Positions 1 through 14,013 of a DNA stretch of 64,000 nucleotides are shown in pieces. The translations under genes were made by a program, and so were the position numbers. How positions within the stretch are numbered: the stretch's first letter is position 1; every line of letters starts with the position of its first letter. The notes below the pieces were generated by a model. It saw nothing but the letters and a program-made list of their open reading frames with translations. It ran no database searches and was not told where the DNA came from. Location: NCBI GenBank assembly GCA_027625915.1, contig JANTQA010000032.1:13160001-13224000 (forward strand), given 5' to 3'. Origin of the DNA: Anaeramoeba flamelloides. Taxonomy: Eukaryota; Metamonada; Anaeramoebidae.

Positions 1-3000
1 ATAAACTACTCAAAGTTTTTTCCCCGCCTGATAAATTCGAAATATTTTTCCAACTTTTGTTTGGTGGTCGAACACTAAATATGATACCTTCAGAAAAAGG
101 ATCTAAAGTATCAACTAATTCAAGTTCTGCATCCCCGCCTTTATTATTTTTCATTTGGTAAAAAATACAATATATATAATAACATAAAATACAACTTATT
201 AAATCTAATTTAAATTAAAAATAATAATAATAATAATATTAAAAAATAAAATTACCTAAAGTAATCATTTGATAAATTTCTTTTAATTTAAGTGTTATTT
301 CGCTAAATCCACTCATAAATTCATTTAATCTTTTTTTCCTCCAAGACTCATGTTCTTCTCGTTTTGAGTCCCTTTGTGAAGTAATCTCATTTAATGTTTG
401 AATTCCTTGATTAAACTTATCTATAAATTTGAAAAATATTTTAATTCAAAATATTGTTTGTTATAAACAAAATAATAATATTAAATCATTAAATGAAAAA
501 TTAGTAAAAAAAAAAATAAATTCAATAAAAAAAAAAAAAAATGTTTGTGAATGATAAAAAATAATTGTTATTCATTAACCAATTTATTTTACCTTCTTTT
601 TGTTTATATTCTTCAATTGCACTCATATTTGGATTTAATTTTTTAATAGTTTCTTCTAATAAAGAAATTTCATAATCGATATCACTCAAATTAAACTCTT
701 CTAATTCATTATCCGAATATTCAATTTTTAATTCTTCATCTTCATTTAATCTAATAATTAAAGAAAAAAATCAAAGAAAAGAGATGAGGAAATATTAAAA
801 AAAAAAAAAAAAAGAGATAGAGAGATTAGTTGTTTGAAAGAAAATTATTTTTTAAAAAAAAAAAGATCCATTTTAATAAATAAAAATATAATTTACTTGG
901 CTGTATTATTGTATTTCTGTGAACATTTTTCTAACTCTTTTTGATATTTCTTTATTTGTAATTTATTTTTGTTAATATAGTTATTGTTTTCTTCAATTTT
1001 TTCATTAATCTCAAGCTCTTTATTTCGAAAAACTGTTACTTCTTTTTTGATTTCATTTAACTTTTTTAAAATTTCTTTCATTGATTTATTTTTTTCCTAT
1101 TTTTTGTTATTTTTATTTTTAGAAAAAATATTCAAATAGAAACAAACAAAAAAAAAACAAAAATAAAAAAACATGACCAAAAATAAAAATAAAAAAACAC
1201 AAACAAAAATAAAAATAAAAATAACAAATTATCAAATAACAATCACAAGAAAAACACAATAAAATAAAAAATATTCCAAACCTTTTTTTGTTTGTTTAAT
1301 TCCTTAATTTCATTTTTCAAATTTTCTATTGTTTCCAGATTTGTAGTTTTATCTTGTTCGTGTTGTCTACCCTGTTTAACAAAATCGATCATTTCTTTGT
1401 GAATGCTCTCAATTTTTTCTTGATCTTTAATAATTTTCTTTTTTAATGTTTTATTCCTAACCGTTAATTTATTTATTTTAGTATTGTTATTTGAAATAGT
1501 TTGCGAAATTTTTTTTTCTTTATTTTTTTGCTTTTGTAAATCTTCCCCACCTGCTTCCATTATTTGTTGTTCTAATTTTTCAATTTGTAATTGAATTTTT
1601 TGACTTTTTTGTTTTGCTATTTCATATTCGGATTCAAACTCTTTTAATTGTATTTTTAAATTAGAAATTTGTGATTCCTTTTTTTTGTTCTCTTTGATTT
1701 GTTTTTCCAAAACTGGTAAATGTTGGGATAGTTTGTTATTTTGTTTTTCTAAATTATTAATATTCATTTCAATTCTTTTTTTTGTAAATTCAAAATTTTG
1801 AATGTCATTTTCGAGTGAGTTTAGGTTCTTTTCCCTTTCATTTTTATTTTCGTTTAAATCATTTAATTCTTCTTTATATTGCTGCAATTCATTCAATAAT
1901 TTTTCAAATTCTTCTTCAGATATTGTATTAGCTTCTGTATTCATGCCACCTCTCCTTAACTTTTTTTAAAATTTTGTTATTAGTTTGAATAATAATTATA
2001 AGAAAATATTGAAATTTTTAGTGTTTAATTATTATTTTTTTTATGAATTTATTTGAAATTATAAAAAATTCAAATATGGAAATTTAAGTGACTTGATAAG
2101 TTTAAAAAAAAAAATGAAATATTATTGAGATCTTTAATAATGTTATGTTTTTTTAAATTATTGTTTTATTGTTTATGAAATTAATGTAAAAATAATATCT
2201 AGATTATTTACTAATTATGAGTCTATTTTCTGAAATTATCAATTTTTATTAATTTGTAATAAAAAAAAATAAAAAAAGAAGACGATTTTATTTAAGACTT
2301 AAATTATTCCTTAAAAATTTTAAAATCATATTTTGAGTTTACGTTGATAATAATTGTTTTTGAAAAAAAAAATATTTTACCATTATTTTTAATTATTAAC
2401 AATTTTAATTCTAATATCATTAAAAAGAATTAATTTGGGTATTGGTGATTTAATAAATCTAAATTTGAAAAAAAAAAAAAAAAATATAAATGAAATTGAG
2501 ACTTATTAAGTTAAGGGAGTAGTCATTTTTGAAAATAAAATGAAATCTTGTCGAGATCTTGAAAATTTTTTTTTTTGTAATTTGTGTTTTGACTTATGAA
2601 ATGGATGAGTTAACCTCATTTAAACAATTTATTGATTTGAGTCTCTTTTTTGAAATTCAAAATTTGCATCTTTCCAATATAAAACGAAAAAAAGAAACCT
2701 ATTATTTTGTTTAAGAATTACGTTAATTCATGAAAATGGGAAAACATATTTTTCGTTTTATGTTGGAAAGTATTGATTTTGAAAGCAAATTTTTTATTTG
2801 GTTTCTTTTTCTTTGATTAATATTTCAATTCAAATCTTAGCCATTAAAACTATTCGTGGTTTAGGTGCTTCAATAAATGAATATTTGATAGAAGCTTAAC
2901 TACAGTTTATCAATTAAATTGAGATCTATTATGCAAAAAAATTTTTTTCTTTAAGGTTTTGAAAAAGTTGTTATCTGGTTTTCAAAAAATGAAAAAAAAA

Positions 3001-4120
3001 TGCAAAAAAATTTTTAATTTTAAAAAATTTTTTTAACAAATTGTTTAACCTACCCTCACAAGAATCCTTATAACAATTCAAATCATTTTTGGCAGAAAAA
3101 AAATGATTTTGAATTTTGAGGATAAAATTAACTAATTCCCAAATATCTTCAAGAAAATTTTATTTTGAAAAATCGAATTTCATCTTAAAACAAAAACAAA
3201 ATTTCTAAGTAAAATTTTTAAATGTCAACAAAACTTTGATTATTATAACTACTATTCTTAAAAAAATACAATTATTTTTTAATCCGTTAAATATATCATT
3301 TTTTTTTGGTTAACTAAAAGTTTTATCTCAAAGAAGAACAAAAATCTTTATATTAATATTACTGGTAACAAAGAAATGTTATAGTATAATAATGATCAAA
3401 ATGACCATAAACGGGGTAAAAACTTGTTAAATTGTGAGAAATAAAATGAATTTAATAGTTTTCTTTTTCGGAAAAAATGGAAAAAAAAAATTGATCTCAC
3501 TAAACTAATTTTCTTTTATGGCTTTCTTAGTCGATCAGAATTTTTTGACACATGGGATCTACAAAATACGAAAGTAAAGAATACCACCAATAACATATTT
3601 TAAAATTTTGCCTTGTTGTCGTAGAAGACTAGTCCCTTAAAAAAATTATTTTTATTCTTTAAAATTTTATAAAATTCAATTTTTTCATTTTCAAAATCAT
3701 AAGAAAAAAACATTCTAATTTAGGAATTTTTTTTGAAATTGTTGTGGCTTATTCGCAAGAATCTTGATATTCATTTAAATCACATTTGTCATAAAAAAAA
3801 ATCGATTTTGAATTTTGATGATTAAATTAAGTAATTTCAAAATATCTTTAAGAAAATTTTATTTTAAAAAATCTAATTTTATTATCAAAAATAAAATAAC
3901 TAATTTATGAGGAAACTTTTTAAATGGCTTTAAAATTTTAATTGTTATATCTATGTAATTAAAATAATCTTAATATTTTACAATAAATTTATTTATTATT
4001 TACCCAAAAGTATTGATTGAAAAAACGAACAAAAAATCACGATTAATTATTATTTAATATATATATATATATATAAGTTTAATGAACTATTAGTGATAAA
4101 AATAAATCATAATATGGGGT

Positions 4121-4154
<34 letters not shown>

Positions 4155-4929
4155 CTGTCAGAAAAAAAATCAAATTAATAACTCTCTTTTTCAACATATC
4201 CCCCTTTAAAAAAATTTTACTTTTCTTTTAATTTTCTTAAGAAATCGCCATCGCCAGAGATTGTTATATAATTAAAGTATTTTGTAATTGGGGGTAAATG
4301 ATATTAGTGCACTAAGTTCAAATTACCCGAAAAAAAATCTATTAGCAATATTATTGAACAATAAATTATTATATATTTTAAGCTATAATCAAAATTAAAA
4401 AATTTTCATTTTGGAAATTTTTTTTTTGATTCCTTTTCCAAATTTTCAATATTAAACCCAAAATAGTAGTATTCTAATATTTAAAAATTAATATTTAGAG
4501 CTTTCCAATGTAACTGTTCAATTTTTTTAATTTTTTAATTTCAAGATTTACTCAATAATAATTAGCATAAAAACCCAAAAGATTAATTATTTTTCTTAAG
4601 TTTATATGAATCCAGTTGTATTTTTAATATTTTTCCGAGGTGTGAAATAATTGGTCAAAATAATTAATTCGTTAATTAATATATTTTTTAAAAAAAATTT
4701 AATTTTATAAAAAAAAACGAATCCATTAATAAACCCTTTTTCTGAAAATTATCTTTTATAAATATTAATAATTGATAATTTTTCATTTAAAAATAAGAAA
4801 ATGGGATTTTAAATAATTGTAGTGAATCTTCAAATAAATTCTTGTTTTTTTTTTTTTTTTTGTTCATTTGGGGGTTTTAAATATTTTTTTTTAATAAATT
4901 TTTGGTTAATCACTTTAATGTTTAATTGA

Positions 4930-5014
<85 letters not shown>

Positions 5015-8000
5015 TAAGCCAAATTTCAAAATTAGGACCAAACTTTTTTATTAGTATTTTTTTCTTTTTTTCATTTTTCTTTTCAAAAAATAAAATGATT
5101 ACACTATATTTTTATTTATTCGTCTATATTGGCTATTATCTCAACACTTTTTAGTAAAATACATTATTATTCAAAAAAAAAAACACATTAAACAATTTTT
5201 TTTCTGATGAAAAATTTGCCCCTATTTTTGAAATTAAGCTTATATATATATATATATATTCTTTTTAATTATTCAGAGAAAAATAACAAAATGTTCACAT
5301 ATCTTTAAATAAATGATTATCTTCCCTTAAGCTATTTCCAAAAAAGTGGGGCAAATTTATTTTAAAATATATTTATTAAACTCAATCTTCAAAAAAGTAT
5401 TTAAATATCCAAAATTATTGAACATCATTTATTGATTCTTGATAATAATTCAATTTGTTTCAAATTATTGTATTAAAACAATAAAAGATATTAAATTTTC
5501 TGATCTTGATTTTATCTGATATTTTTTAGGGATGAAAATTTCTATTTATTATTTTCTTTTTGATCGAAAAAATCGTTTTCATAACTCATTTAATCTCAAC
5601 AAATTTCCAAATAAAATTGAAAACATAGCTGCATTTGGCTGTTTAAAAAATCTTTTGTACCGTTTCCATATTTTCAGTTTGTTATTGAAATTGGTAGTAC
5701 ATTTTTTTCTCCAAAAATGATGCTATTTTTTTTTTCATTTTTTGGGAAATATTGCATCAAACATATTTTAAAATAAATACCTAAATCATTGATCCAATCA
5801 GTATAAATATTAAACTTAATTTGGTATTGCCAATTAACGAATACCTCCACTAACAAAGATGATTTTTTATGAAATGTAATAAAAAAAAAAAAAAGCCCTA
5901 CTTTATTGGAAATACCTTATATTATGAATAATGTGCTGGAATTTTAACTAATATTATTTTATTCACAATCATCAAATAATAATTTTAAGAAATAACGATT
6001 GCAATGGAGACGAATAATGACCACCAGAAATAATATAAGGTAACATTTCAATTTAAAGTTAAAATAAATTGAAATTAAATAATTGGTAACTACTGCTATT
6101 TTAAAAAAGTGAGGAATTTTTTAGAATTAAAACTTTTTTAAAGTTTTCTATTTTAAAAAGTGAGGAGTCAACCTTTAAATGAGAAGTATGGGTTGGAATG
6201 GGAAGAAAATCACCTTTTTTTAAAAAAAGGCCATTGTTATTAAAATGAAGAACATACTTTATTAAAACAAAAACAATTATAAAAGTTTCAATTCTGGCAA
6301 TCTCAAAAAAAAAAAGTCATAACTTTTCTAAGTTGACTCTAATTCATTATTTCTATATTTTTATCTCAAAAAAAATATCATTAAATAAAAAAAAAATTAT
6401 AAAAAAAATTATTATTACTTTTCTTCCACCACCACTCACAGTTCCAGAAAGATCAATAACTTCCCCTTGTAATGTTACAACTTTATAACGCCTTCTATGA
6501 GATTTAGTACCATATGCTATCCTAGTCGCCTTTTCAATATTTTTAGTAACAAGGGTATTTCTAACACCAAAATAAAATGCAATTCTAAAAATGTCCTTTT
6601 TTGGATTAATTAAATCAAAAAGCCGAGGAGTATTTTCGGGCGAGTCAAAAGGTTGTTCCATATAATTCTTTAAATGTTGAATTTTATCTAAAATGATAAA
6701 TGAGGCACGTCCAAGTTTTTCAGATTGGAGGATTTGAATACATTTTTGTGCATCTTTTGTTGTTTGTACAACAATATTATTTAAAGAGTTACAAGCAGTG
6801 GAAATTGCAACATCATATTTTTTATCAATGTTTCCTAGGCTTCCCAATCTCCCCTATTGATTTATTTATTTAGTTATTTATTTTTTTTAATATAAAAAGA
6901 TTTGATAATAATAAAAAAGCAAATAAAATGAATTAATTTTTAAGTTTATTTTTCATTTATATAAAAATGAAAAACCTCGGAATGTAAAACAGTTTTAAAA
7001 AAATTTTATATGGACAGTATTCTTAATAAATTTTATTTCCTAAAATAGGAATTTAATTTTTTTTAAACTGGAATAAAAGATATTATTTTCTGAATTTAAG
7101 TTCTGTCACTTCTCTTAAGTGTCTAGAATTGTTTATACTTGCCACCCAACGTAATATTTTTTAAAACATACTTGTTAGCTTTAAAGGAAACCTAATAAAA
7201 TTAAAAATAAAATAAAAAATGTGATACGGTTTTTGAAACCAGCATAGATGAAAAGTTATTAGTAATACTAATGGGAATTCAACTATATCAGTTTGTGTCA
7301 AAAATAGTTTAATTAAGGGTTTATTGTTAAAAAAACTTGATCTGTTAAAAAGAGAATTTTGAAGTGAATAAATTTGTGTCTTCGAATTCAAAGAGTGGGT
7401 AAACACATTATTGTGTCTATACATGGTCATTAGAAGTATTTGAAACTTGATTTAGTTTTTTTAAAAAATAGAGTGTTTCTTTTTTTCCATTTTTTTCCTT
7501 GGCAGAAATTTCTTTGTATTGGGAAGAAGAGTTACAAAGGAAAAAGCCAAGTGGTTAATCATTAATACTGTTATAATTAAACAACGCGGTATGAGTAACT
7601 TGAAAAGACAAAAGAAAAGCAAAGGTTAAAAATGATAAAAGGTTTAAGGCAAATCAGATCAAAAAAAAAAAAAAAAAGAAATTACAACAATTAAATAACG
7701 ATCAACCAATAAACATTCATGATCAATTATCAAATTATTAAATCAGCCAAAAGTATCGTAGTTGTGATTTTGGAAGTCCTTAATTAAAGATAGCATTGGT
7801 TTTTTTTTTTTTTTTTTTTTTTTTTCCCAATTTCTACTTATAAACCCTTTTTAAATTTCAATTTTTTTCTTTTTTTTTATCAACCCTTTTTTCTTTTCAA
7901 TTTTTTGCTTTTGCTTTTTAACCATAAAATAATTTGAGTATATTCTTCTCTTGCCCATAAATAACCGTTGAATCGATGATTTTTTTGCTTAAATTACTTT

Positions 8001-11000
8001 TAAGGAAATTTAAGTAAAAGGACATTTCGAGTGTAATTTACAGTTTTTCAAAAAAAATAAAAAAAAAATAGAGTTTATTTTTGAAAAAGTTTTTTTTTTA
8101 TTTTAATTTATAGTAGGGAAAAAAATACCTTACATGAAAAAAATCCCTGACAAGATTTTTAATTGTGAGTATTAGTAAAATTTTTGTCTAATTTCAATGA
8201 AATCCTTATTATAAATAACCAATTTTTTTATGAGATTAGTAATAAGCTAACCTAAAGTTCATCAAATTAAGTGTCTCTAGAATACTCGAGTAATTGTTTG
8301 ATAGCCTATGTTGATCAACTTTTTTTGAAAAACAATCAAGTTTTATTGAGGTTTACTAGAGTTTGGAAAATGATAATTTTTCTTCTTGTTTTTTGATTGA
8401 TTGAATGGTGTTTTGAACAAGTGTGATTTCATTAATCATCATTCTAATAAGTGGGGGGGTTATAATTGAAAAAGTTCGATTCTTAAAAAAAGGATTTTGA
8501 TTGTAAATAAATGAAATTACTATATATCAATTTTACTAATATTCACAATTAAAAATCTTGTACGGGATTTTTTTCATGTCCGGTATTTTTTTCACTGCTC
8601 TATCTCAAAAATCATTTTTTTGAAAAAAACTCTATTTCTAAAGATTTTCATATTTAATCTCGTGTAAACTTTGTGGAAAAAAAGTGAAGCAGGAAAAAAA
8701 GTGAAACACGGTTTTTAATTGGGAACATTACTGAAAATGAAAAGTAAGATCAATTAAAAAAAGAAATAAATAAATAAATAAATAAATAAAGACAAAATGA
8801 AGTATTCACCACAATAAAGGTTTTTTAAATACTATCTTTTTGTGTGGGTTTTTCTTTGATTGATCAATTATTAAAAATTTGTTCAAAAAATTGACTATTT
8901 TTGGGATCTCCAAAACCACACCTTATATTTTAATAAATCAAGTAGATTTAAATTGTATTTGTTGGGTTGATTGAAAATAATATAAGGGATTATTATTTGA
9001 AGTTAATGGGTTTCTTCTTTTTATTGATTTTACTTTTTGTTTTCAGTAATGTTCCCAATTAAAAACTGTGTTGAACTTTTTTTCCAAAAAGGTAATAATA
9101 ATTCCAAAATTTTAAGGTAGAAGTGGAATATCTGTATTGGTACATGGCATAATGATAATTGAAAAAATAAAAATAAATACATTACACATTTCTTGTTTAC
9201 ATCAATTTTAAATATATATCCGTAATGAAATATTTTGTAAAAAGGAAATTAAAAAAAAAACTGACAAACGTAGGATACTTACATAACAGTTTTGGATTTT
9301 ACCAAGTTTTTGTAATTTTAACAATCTAGTGAGAATTCTTCCTTGTGATTTTTGAGCTTTTCTCGAGTTTTTAACCTTTTCAATTTCAAATTGTTTTGAA
9401 GAGATCTCTTTTTTTAATTTAATGATTTTTTGATAAATGGGTTCTAACTGTTTCCTAATTTTATTAACATTTGGCAATTTTTCTTCTGATTGTTCTTTTT
9501 TTTGATTCTTTAAATCCATTTTTTCATTGACTAATTTTTGGCTAATTTGATCGATTTTCTCGAGTGTGGAATTGTATTGCTTCAAAGCCGAATTTTTTTC
9601 ATTTTCAATAATTTCAATTTCTGTTTGGCAGACATTTACTTTGGATTTGCATTGGTTAACAATCTCGTTAAAGGGCAAAATTTCCTTTTGTTTGTCTTCC
9701 AATTGCACATGTAAACTGGCTGTATTTTTCTTCACCTTTTCAAATACCTTTTGGGTTTTTTCATTTTCAAGAACGAGCCTCTCTTCTAATTCTATATTTT
9801 CTTTTTTTAAATCGCTTATCGTGTTTGTGTTACTTTCAATTTCATTTGCATTCTTTTCGGTTTGATCTTTTGTTTTTTGGATTTGCTTTTTGATCGACTT
9901 GGCTCTGTTTAAACAATGGATCATACTTTCTTCTAATGTGATGTTGGTCTCTTCAATTTTTTTATTTGATTGCCTTTTTTTTGTTAAATCTTTTTGGAGC
10001 ACTTGCGTTTCCTTTTCAAAATTTTGATATTCTTTTTCTTGATTTTCTAATTCTTGCAATTGCTCCTTGGCAGTGTTCTTCTCTTGTTCTAACTCTTCCG
10101 TTAATTCTTTGTTTTTTTCTTCGGCCACTTTTAAATTGCCCTCGCTTTCTAATTTATAAAAGTTAAACCGGATTATGGTCTTGTCAGCAAGTTCTTTCTT
10201 CATCCTGAGGAATTCGAGGGCTTCGTTTTTTGATCCTTCTAACGACTCCTTTTCCTTTTCTAATTTCTTGACCCGATTAATTTGTGTCGTGCATTGCTCA
10301 CTGAGACCTTCAACTTCTTGAGCAGTGCTTTCAATTTTCGGGATATATCGATCAGTTCCGATAATGTCTTCTAAGTATTCTAATAACCCTGTTTCGCCAT
10401 CCCTGATCGCCTTTGGTTTCATTAAGGAGATTTGCTCAACCTCTCCTTGGAGAATTAAAAACCGGTTATAATTTAAATCAATCCCTTTTGTTTTTAATTT
10501 TTGATTAATGTTTTTAAATAAACTTTTTTTCCCATTTAAACGGTACTCATTTGATCCTTTAAGGTTTATGTTTTTTTGTTTTTTTTTGAAGTTAGTTTCA
10601 AATTAGTATTGAATGAACCTTTTTTTTTCCTTTTTTTTCTTTTTATTATTTTTTCAATGGTTTTCCGATGTGTTGTTTTAAGATTTCCATTTTAATGTTT
10701 AACCTACTGAAAATAAAGACTAAAGACTAAAGACAAAAGAACAAAAGTAAAGAAAAAGAAAAACAAAAAAAGGAAAGCAAATACCTTTTTTTCGAACAAT
10801 TCGAGTCACATGGAATTCAGAATTAGGAACAATTTCAAAATCTTCTTCATTTTTACCATCGATTATTTCCTGGAAATAAACAGAAACAGAAGTTTCGTTC
10901 ACGTTTGGATATTTTGTGGATTTATGAATCAATTCTTCAAGCTTTCTTTGTCGGATTTGCTTTGCCTTTTTTCCAAATACAAACAGCATGCTATCAATGA

Positions 11001-11310
11001 CATTCGATTTCCCACTCCCATTTGGGCCAACCACCGCGGTAAATCTTTTATGAAAGGGTCCAAATTCATGCTTACCTGCATATGATTTAAAATTATTCAA
11101 GACCAATTTTTTGATCATGAGCCTTGGTTTTTTGGTTGGTAAGGAAACTTTTGTTTTTTCTGAAGAGCTTGTCTCCAATTGATCAAGTTGATTTTTTGTA
11201 TTTGGTGTGTTTGTTTTGGAAGTGTTTAAAGTTTCTGTTTCACTTACTTGTTGATCTTCATCAGAGTTTTGATTTTCCATTTCAAAGGAATTTTCTTCTG
11301 ATTTATTCAT
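1..11310 (-). CDS. SMC4: SMC4, condensin ATPase subunit (3' end outside window)
   Basis: SMC4 pairs with SMC2 in condensin, which compacts mitotic chromosomes. I recover eight exons on the minus strand: 11310-10785, 10556-9283, 6853-6419, 1959-1282, 1096-897, 750-593, 420-256 and 138 to the window edge. All junctions are GT/AG and keep the frame, giving about 1191 residues before the edge. Seen: an acidic, Ser/Thr-rich N-terminus; LVLNNFKSYAG, then Walker A GPNGSGKS at residues 95-102; the RFLILQGEVEQI block; a first coiled coil to about 595; the hinge at about 601-745, ending SGTVSGGGR; a second coiled coil; RLNEFMSGF at about 1121; and the ABC signature LSGGEKT at 1181-1187. Walker B lies off the window. 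The head, hinge and RLNEFM blocks match SMC4 better than other SMC classes (family knowledge). Introns are 228, 2429, 4459, 185, 146, 172 and 117 bp, so two of them hold most of the gene length. Confidence 0.95.
3040..3990. repeat. Direct duplication (about 240 bp, two copies)
   Basis: Segments near 3040-3280 and 3740-3990 align over most of their length. Both share the order AAGAATC, then a run near ATTCAAAT, GATTTTGAATTTTGA, an AAATATCTT block, GAAAATTTTATTTT and a tail near TTTTTAAATG. They are clearly diverged, so this is an old tandem-type duplication with about 460 bp of other sequence between the copies. Confidence 0.6.
4930..5014. repeat. (ATA)n trinucleotide microsatellite
   Basis: An essentially uninterrupted ATA/TAA array of about 28 units inside SMC4 intron 3. 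It lies outside all recognised coding exons. Confidence 0.95.
5327..5920. mobile_element. Non-autonomous TIR DNA element, family 1 copy a
   Basis: The left end reads TTAAGCTATTTCCAAAAAAG followed by TGGGGC. The right end, reverse-complemented, reads ATAAGGTATTTCCAATAAAG followed by TAGGGC, giving terminal inverted repeats of about 25 bp. The interior has no transposase-like reading frame. A second copy with the same ends lies at 11882-12465 and a degraded third near 26600-27242. The left flank TTAA and right flank TTAT would suit a TTAA-type target duplication, but one pair of flanks is weak evidence. Confidence 0.75.
8128..8592. mobile_element. Foldback/TIR element A
   Basis: The left end near 8128-8190 (ATACCTTACATG, then AAAAAAATCCC, CAAGATTTTTAATTGTGAG) is the inverted complement of 8540-8592, with CACAATTAAAAATCTTGTAC, GGGATTTTTTTCATG and CCGGTAT. 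The arms are about 60 bp around a 350-bp core with no coding potential. Element B next to it shares the TTTTTAATTG core in its ends, so the two may be relatives. Confidence 0.6.
8675..9093. mobile_element. Foldback/TIR element B
   Basis: The left arm has GTGAAACACGG, then TTTTTAATTGGGAACATTAC. The right arm at about 9035-9093 is its inverted complement, with GTAATGTTCCCAATTAAAAA. The left two thirds recur in inverted orientation at about 60590-60856, which supports a dispersed element. An internal AAAT microsatellite lies near 8762. Confidence 0.65.
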
Positions 11311-11881
11311 AATTTTTTTTAAAAATAATTTTTAACGGTTAGATAAGGAAACAAAATCTTTTTAAAAAAAATGATTTTGACTTGAATATGAAAAAACTTT
11401 CTCTTATTTGAAATTCTGATTACAATTTAGTAAGACGTCAATAATTTGATTCTTCTTTTTTGGACTTATGTTGTAGAATTAAATTTTTTATACTGGTAAT
11501 TGAAAATAACATTGGAATAATATTTTTATCTGGTTTTTTGTTTTATAATTCTCCAGAATCAGGTTTATTAGGATTCTTAGTTCAGTCAGTTAATGAAATA
11601 AAAAACTGACAAAAAAATATATAGAAAGGACAAATTACAGTTTATTTCTTTTTGTTTGTTCTCTTTGGGCAAGAAAAATGGTGAATAAAAAGTCAAACTA
11701 TTTTCGGTTTTATTCTTCAAATAACACATTTAAGGGACTAGTTTCTGCCATGAAGAAGTCTACCATTAAAGTATCTTGAGATTAAAGGTAAACAATCTTA
11801 TTGATATATCGTTTAAATGTCTCAAAAAATTTGATCTGAAAAAAGTATACAAAACTCGAATGAATCAATAAAAATTAGAAA

Positions 11882-12465
11882 AAGCTATTTCCAAAAAAGT
11901 GGGGCAAATTTATTTAAAATATCCCTATTAAACTCAAACTTCAAAAAAGTATTTAAATATCCAAAATTATTGAACATCATTATTGATTCTTGATAATAAT
12001 TCAATTTGTTTCTTAGTATTATATTACATAAATATAAGATAATTAAATTTTCTGATCTCGATTTTATCTGAATATTTTTAAGGTGAAAATTGGTGTTTAT
12101 TATTTTCATTTTGATCGAAAAAAATCGTTTTCATAAATTTTATAATCTCAACAAAAATTTTCAAATAGAATTGAAAACATATAAATGTTTGAATGTTTAA
12201 AAAATCATTTGTACCCTTTCCATATTTTCATTTTTTTATTGAAATTGGCTGTAAATTTTTTTCTCCAAAAAGGTGCAATTTTTTTTATTTTTTGGAATTA
12301 TTTCAACCAGCATATTTTAAAATAAATACATAAGTTGTTGATTCATTGTTTTTAATATTAAACTTTAATGTGGTATTGTTGATTAACAAATAAACATACC
12401 AACGAAGATTATTTTATATAAAAATTAAAAAAAAAAATGACCGTATTGTTTGGAAATTACTTATG
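11882..12465. mobile_element. Non-autonomous TIR DNA element, family 1 copy b
   Basis: Collinear with 5327-5920 along its whole length. The left end reads AAGCTATTTCCAAAAAAGTG, followed by a long shared block through GATTCTTGATAATAATTCAA. The right end is GGAAATTACTTAT, a diverged form of the other copy's terminus. It lacks coding potential. Confidence 0.75.
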
Positions 12466-14013
12466 TATGAGGAAAAAATTCAAAGAATTTTTTAAAAAAT
12501 CTACCTTTCGATACAGATTTGAAAGTTAAATGATAAACATTCAGTCTTCAGAGTAAAAAAATATTTATTGTTATTCGAATGATGATATAAAATTATCCAA
12601 TAAATCTTTTGTATTGGAGATATTTTAATATTACTCAGTAAGAAAAGAAAGTAGATAATTTTGAGTTCAGAGTAGTTTACGAATAGATTTAATAATGATA
12701 ATATTTTGAATATTAATAAGTGAAATGGTTAATATTAGATATTGACCTAGTGTATATAATAAAAATATAAGGGATTCTTTAGAAATATTTTTTAATAAAT
12801 TTTTAGGGATTTCTTCAAACAAGAGGTATTTAAAAACTTTGATTAATAATTATAATAATAAACAAGAAAACTTGAATTTTTCCTTTATCTGTTTAAAACC
12901 AAGAATTTCCTACTTATGTTTGACTTTATACTTTCTCAAATCAATTTTTATTTTCTTTATCTATTTTTGCCCCGATTTTATTGATTGTACTTGGGAAATT
13001 TCGATTAATTTTCCAAAATTCTGTTACTTTCCTTTTTCAAACATTTAATGAGTAAAAATATTTTTCTTTTAACTTAATTTTAGATAATCAATTAAATAAT
13101 TAACAAAACTAATTTGATTAAAAAAATTTTTTTAAAGAAATTAAATCTTTCTAAAGTAAAAAAAAGCCCAATTTAAAATTTAATTCGTTTTCACTATTAA
13201 AAAAAAAAACAAAAATAGATACTTCTAAAAGATTTAATTACCTGATAATATGATTTGAAATTGTTTTCTACTTTTTATCCCACATTATAATCAAAAAAAA
13301 AAAAAAAAAAAAAAAAATATTCTAATCTCGAATTAATTTATCAATTTTTAGATCAAAAACATTTTTTTTTTAATTTTTTTTTTCTTATTCTATTTCTTAT
13401 AATTTCACACATCAATTTTTGAATTAATTCAACAAAAAAAATCTTCAGAAATACTAATAATCAGAAAAAAATCAATAAAAGTGTTATCCAATAAATGTTA
13501 TTATTTATTTTTAAAAATCTAATTGTTAACTTTTTTCCTTTAAATTTTTGTAAAAAAATTTCCATAAAGCTGATTTCTACAATTAAATTTCATTTTTACT
13601 TTTTAGTTTTTGTTTTTTTTTTATTTTTTTATATTTTGTAATAGATTAATTTTATATATGTTTAAAAGAATTACAAACCGAATATATAATAAGATTTACT
13701 ATTTAGTAAATATTGTTTACAAAATAATTCTTTTTTCTAATTTATTGTTTTGGTTTTGAAACAAAATTTGAAAAGGGGTTTATTATTTTCATAAATAAAA
13801 ATAATTTCAATCTTTCTAACAGACTTTGTAAAGAATTTTTGATAATCATATTTTTTATTTTATTGATTAATTATTATTTTTTATTCTTAAAAAAATGAGG
13901 TGATTCAACAAAATTATATCCTGTTTGCCGTTATGTTTTTTTTAAATTTGAGAAATAAATTAAAATTTTTCAAAATTTTCTTTTTGTTTCTTAAGTTAAA
14001 AAAAACCACCATT

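Larger units (their letters stand above)
1960..6418 (-). other. Giant SMC4 intron 3, full of repeat relics
   Basis: This 4459-bp intron separates the SMC4 hinge exon (ending SGGGRK) from the second coiled-coil exon (starting LRRGGMNTEA), in phase 0. The joined protein matches the usual SMC4 transition after the hinge. The intron holds a 594-bp TIR element, a direct duplication at 3040-3990, long T tracts near 4130 and 4850, an ATA microsatellite, and a segment at 2530-2690 repeated in inverted orientation near 60950-61105. No coding potential other than the flanking exons is apparent. Confidence 0.85.
6854..9282 (-). other. Long SMC4 intron 2 with foldback elements
   Basis: This 2429-bp phase-0 intron joins GKIQNCY to GRLGSLGNIDKK across the start of the hinge. 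Within it lie a segment at 7340-7465 repeated near 61120-61250, homopolymer tracts around 7800, and two adjacent foldback elements at 8128-8592 and 8675-9093. No gene is visible inside. Confidence 0.85.

Noticed and set aside
9566-10166. Hydrophobic plus-strand frames resembling membrane proteins
   Set aside because: Antisense of the SMC4 coiled-coil exon; Lys/Glu-rich sense codons read as Phe/Leu/Ser on the other strand.
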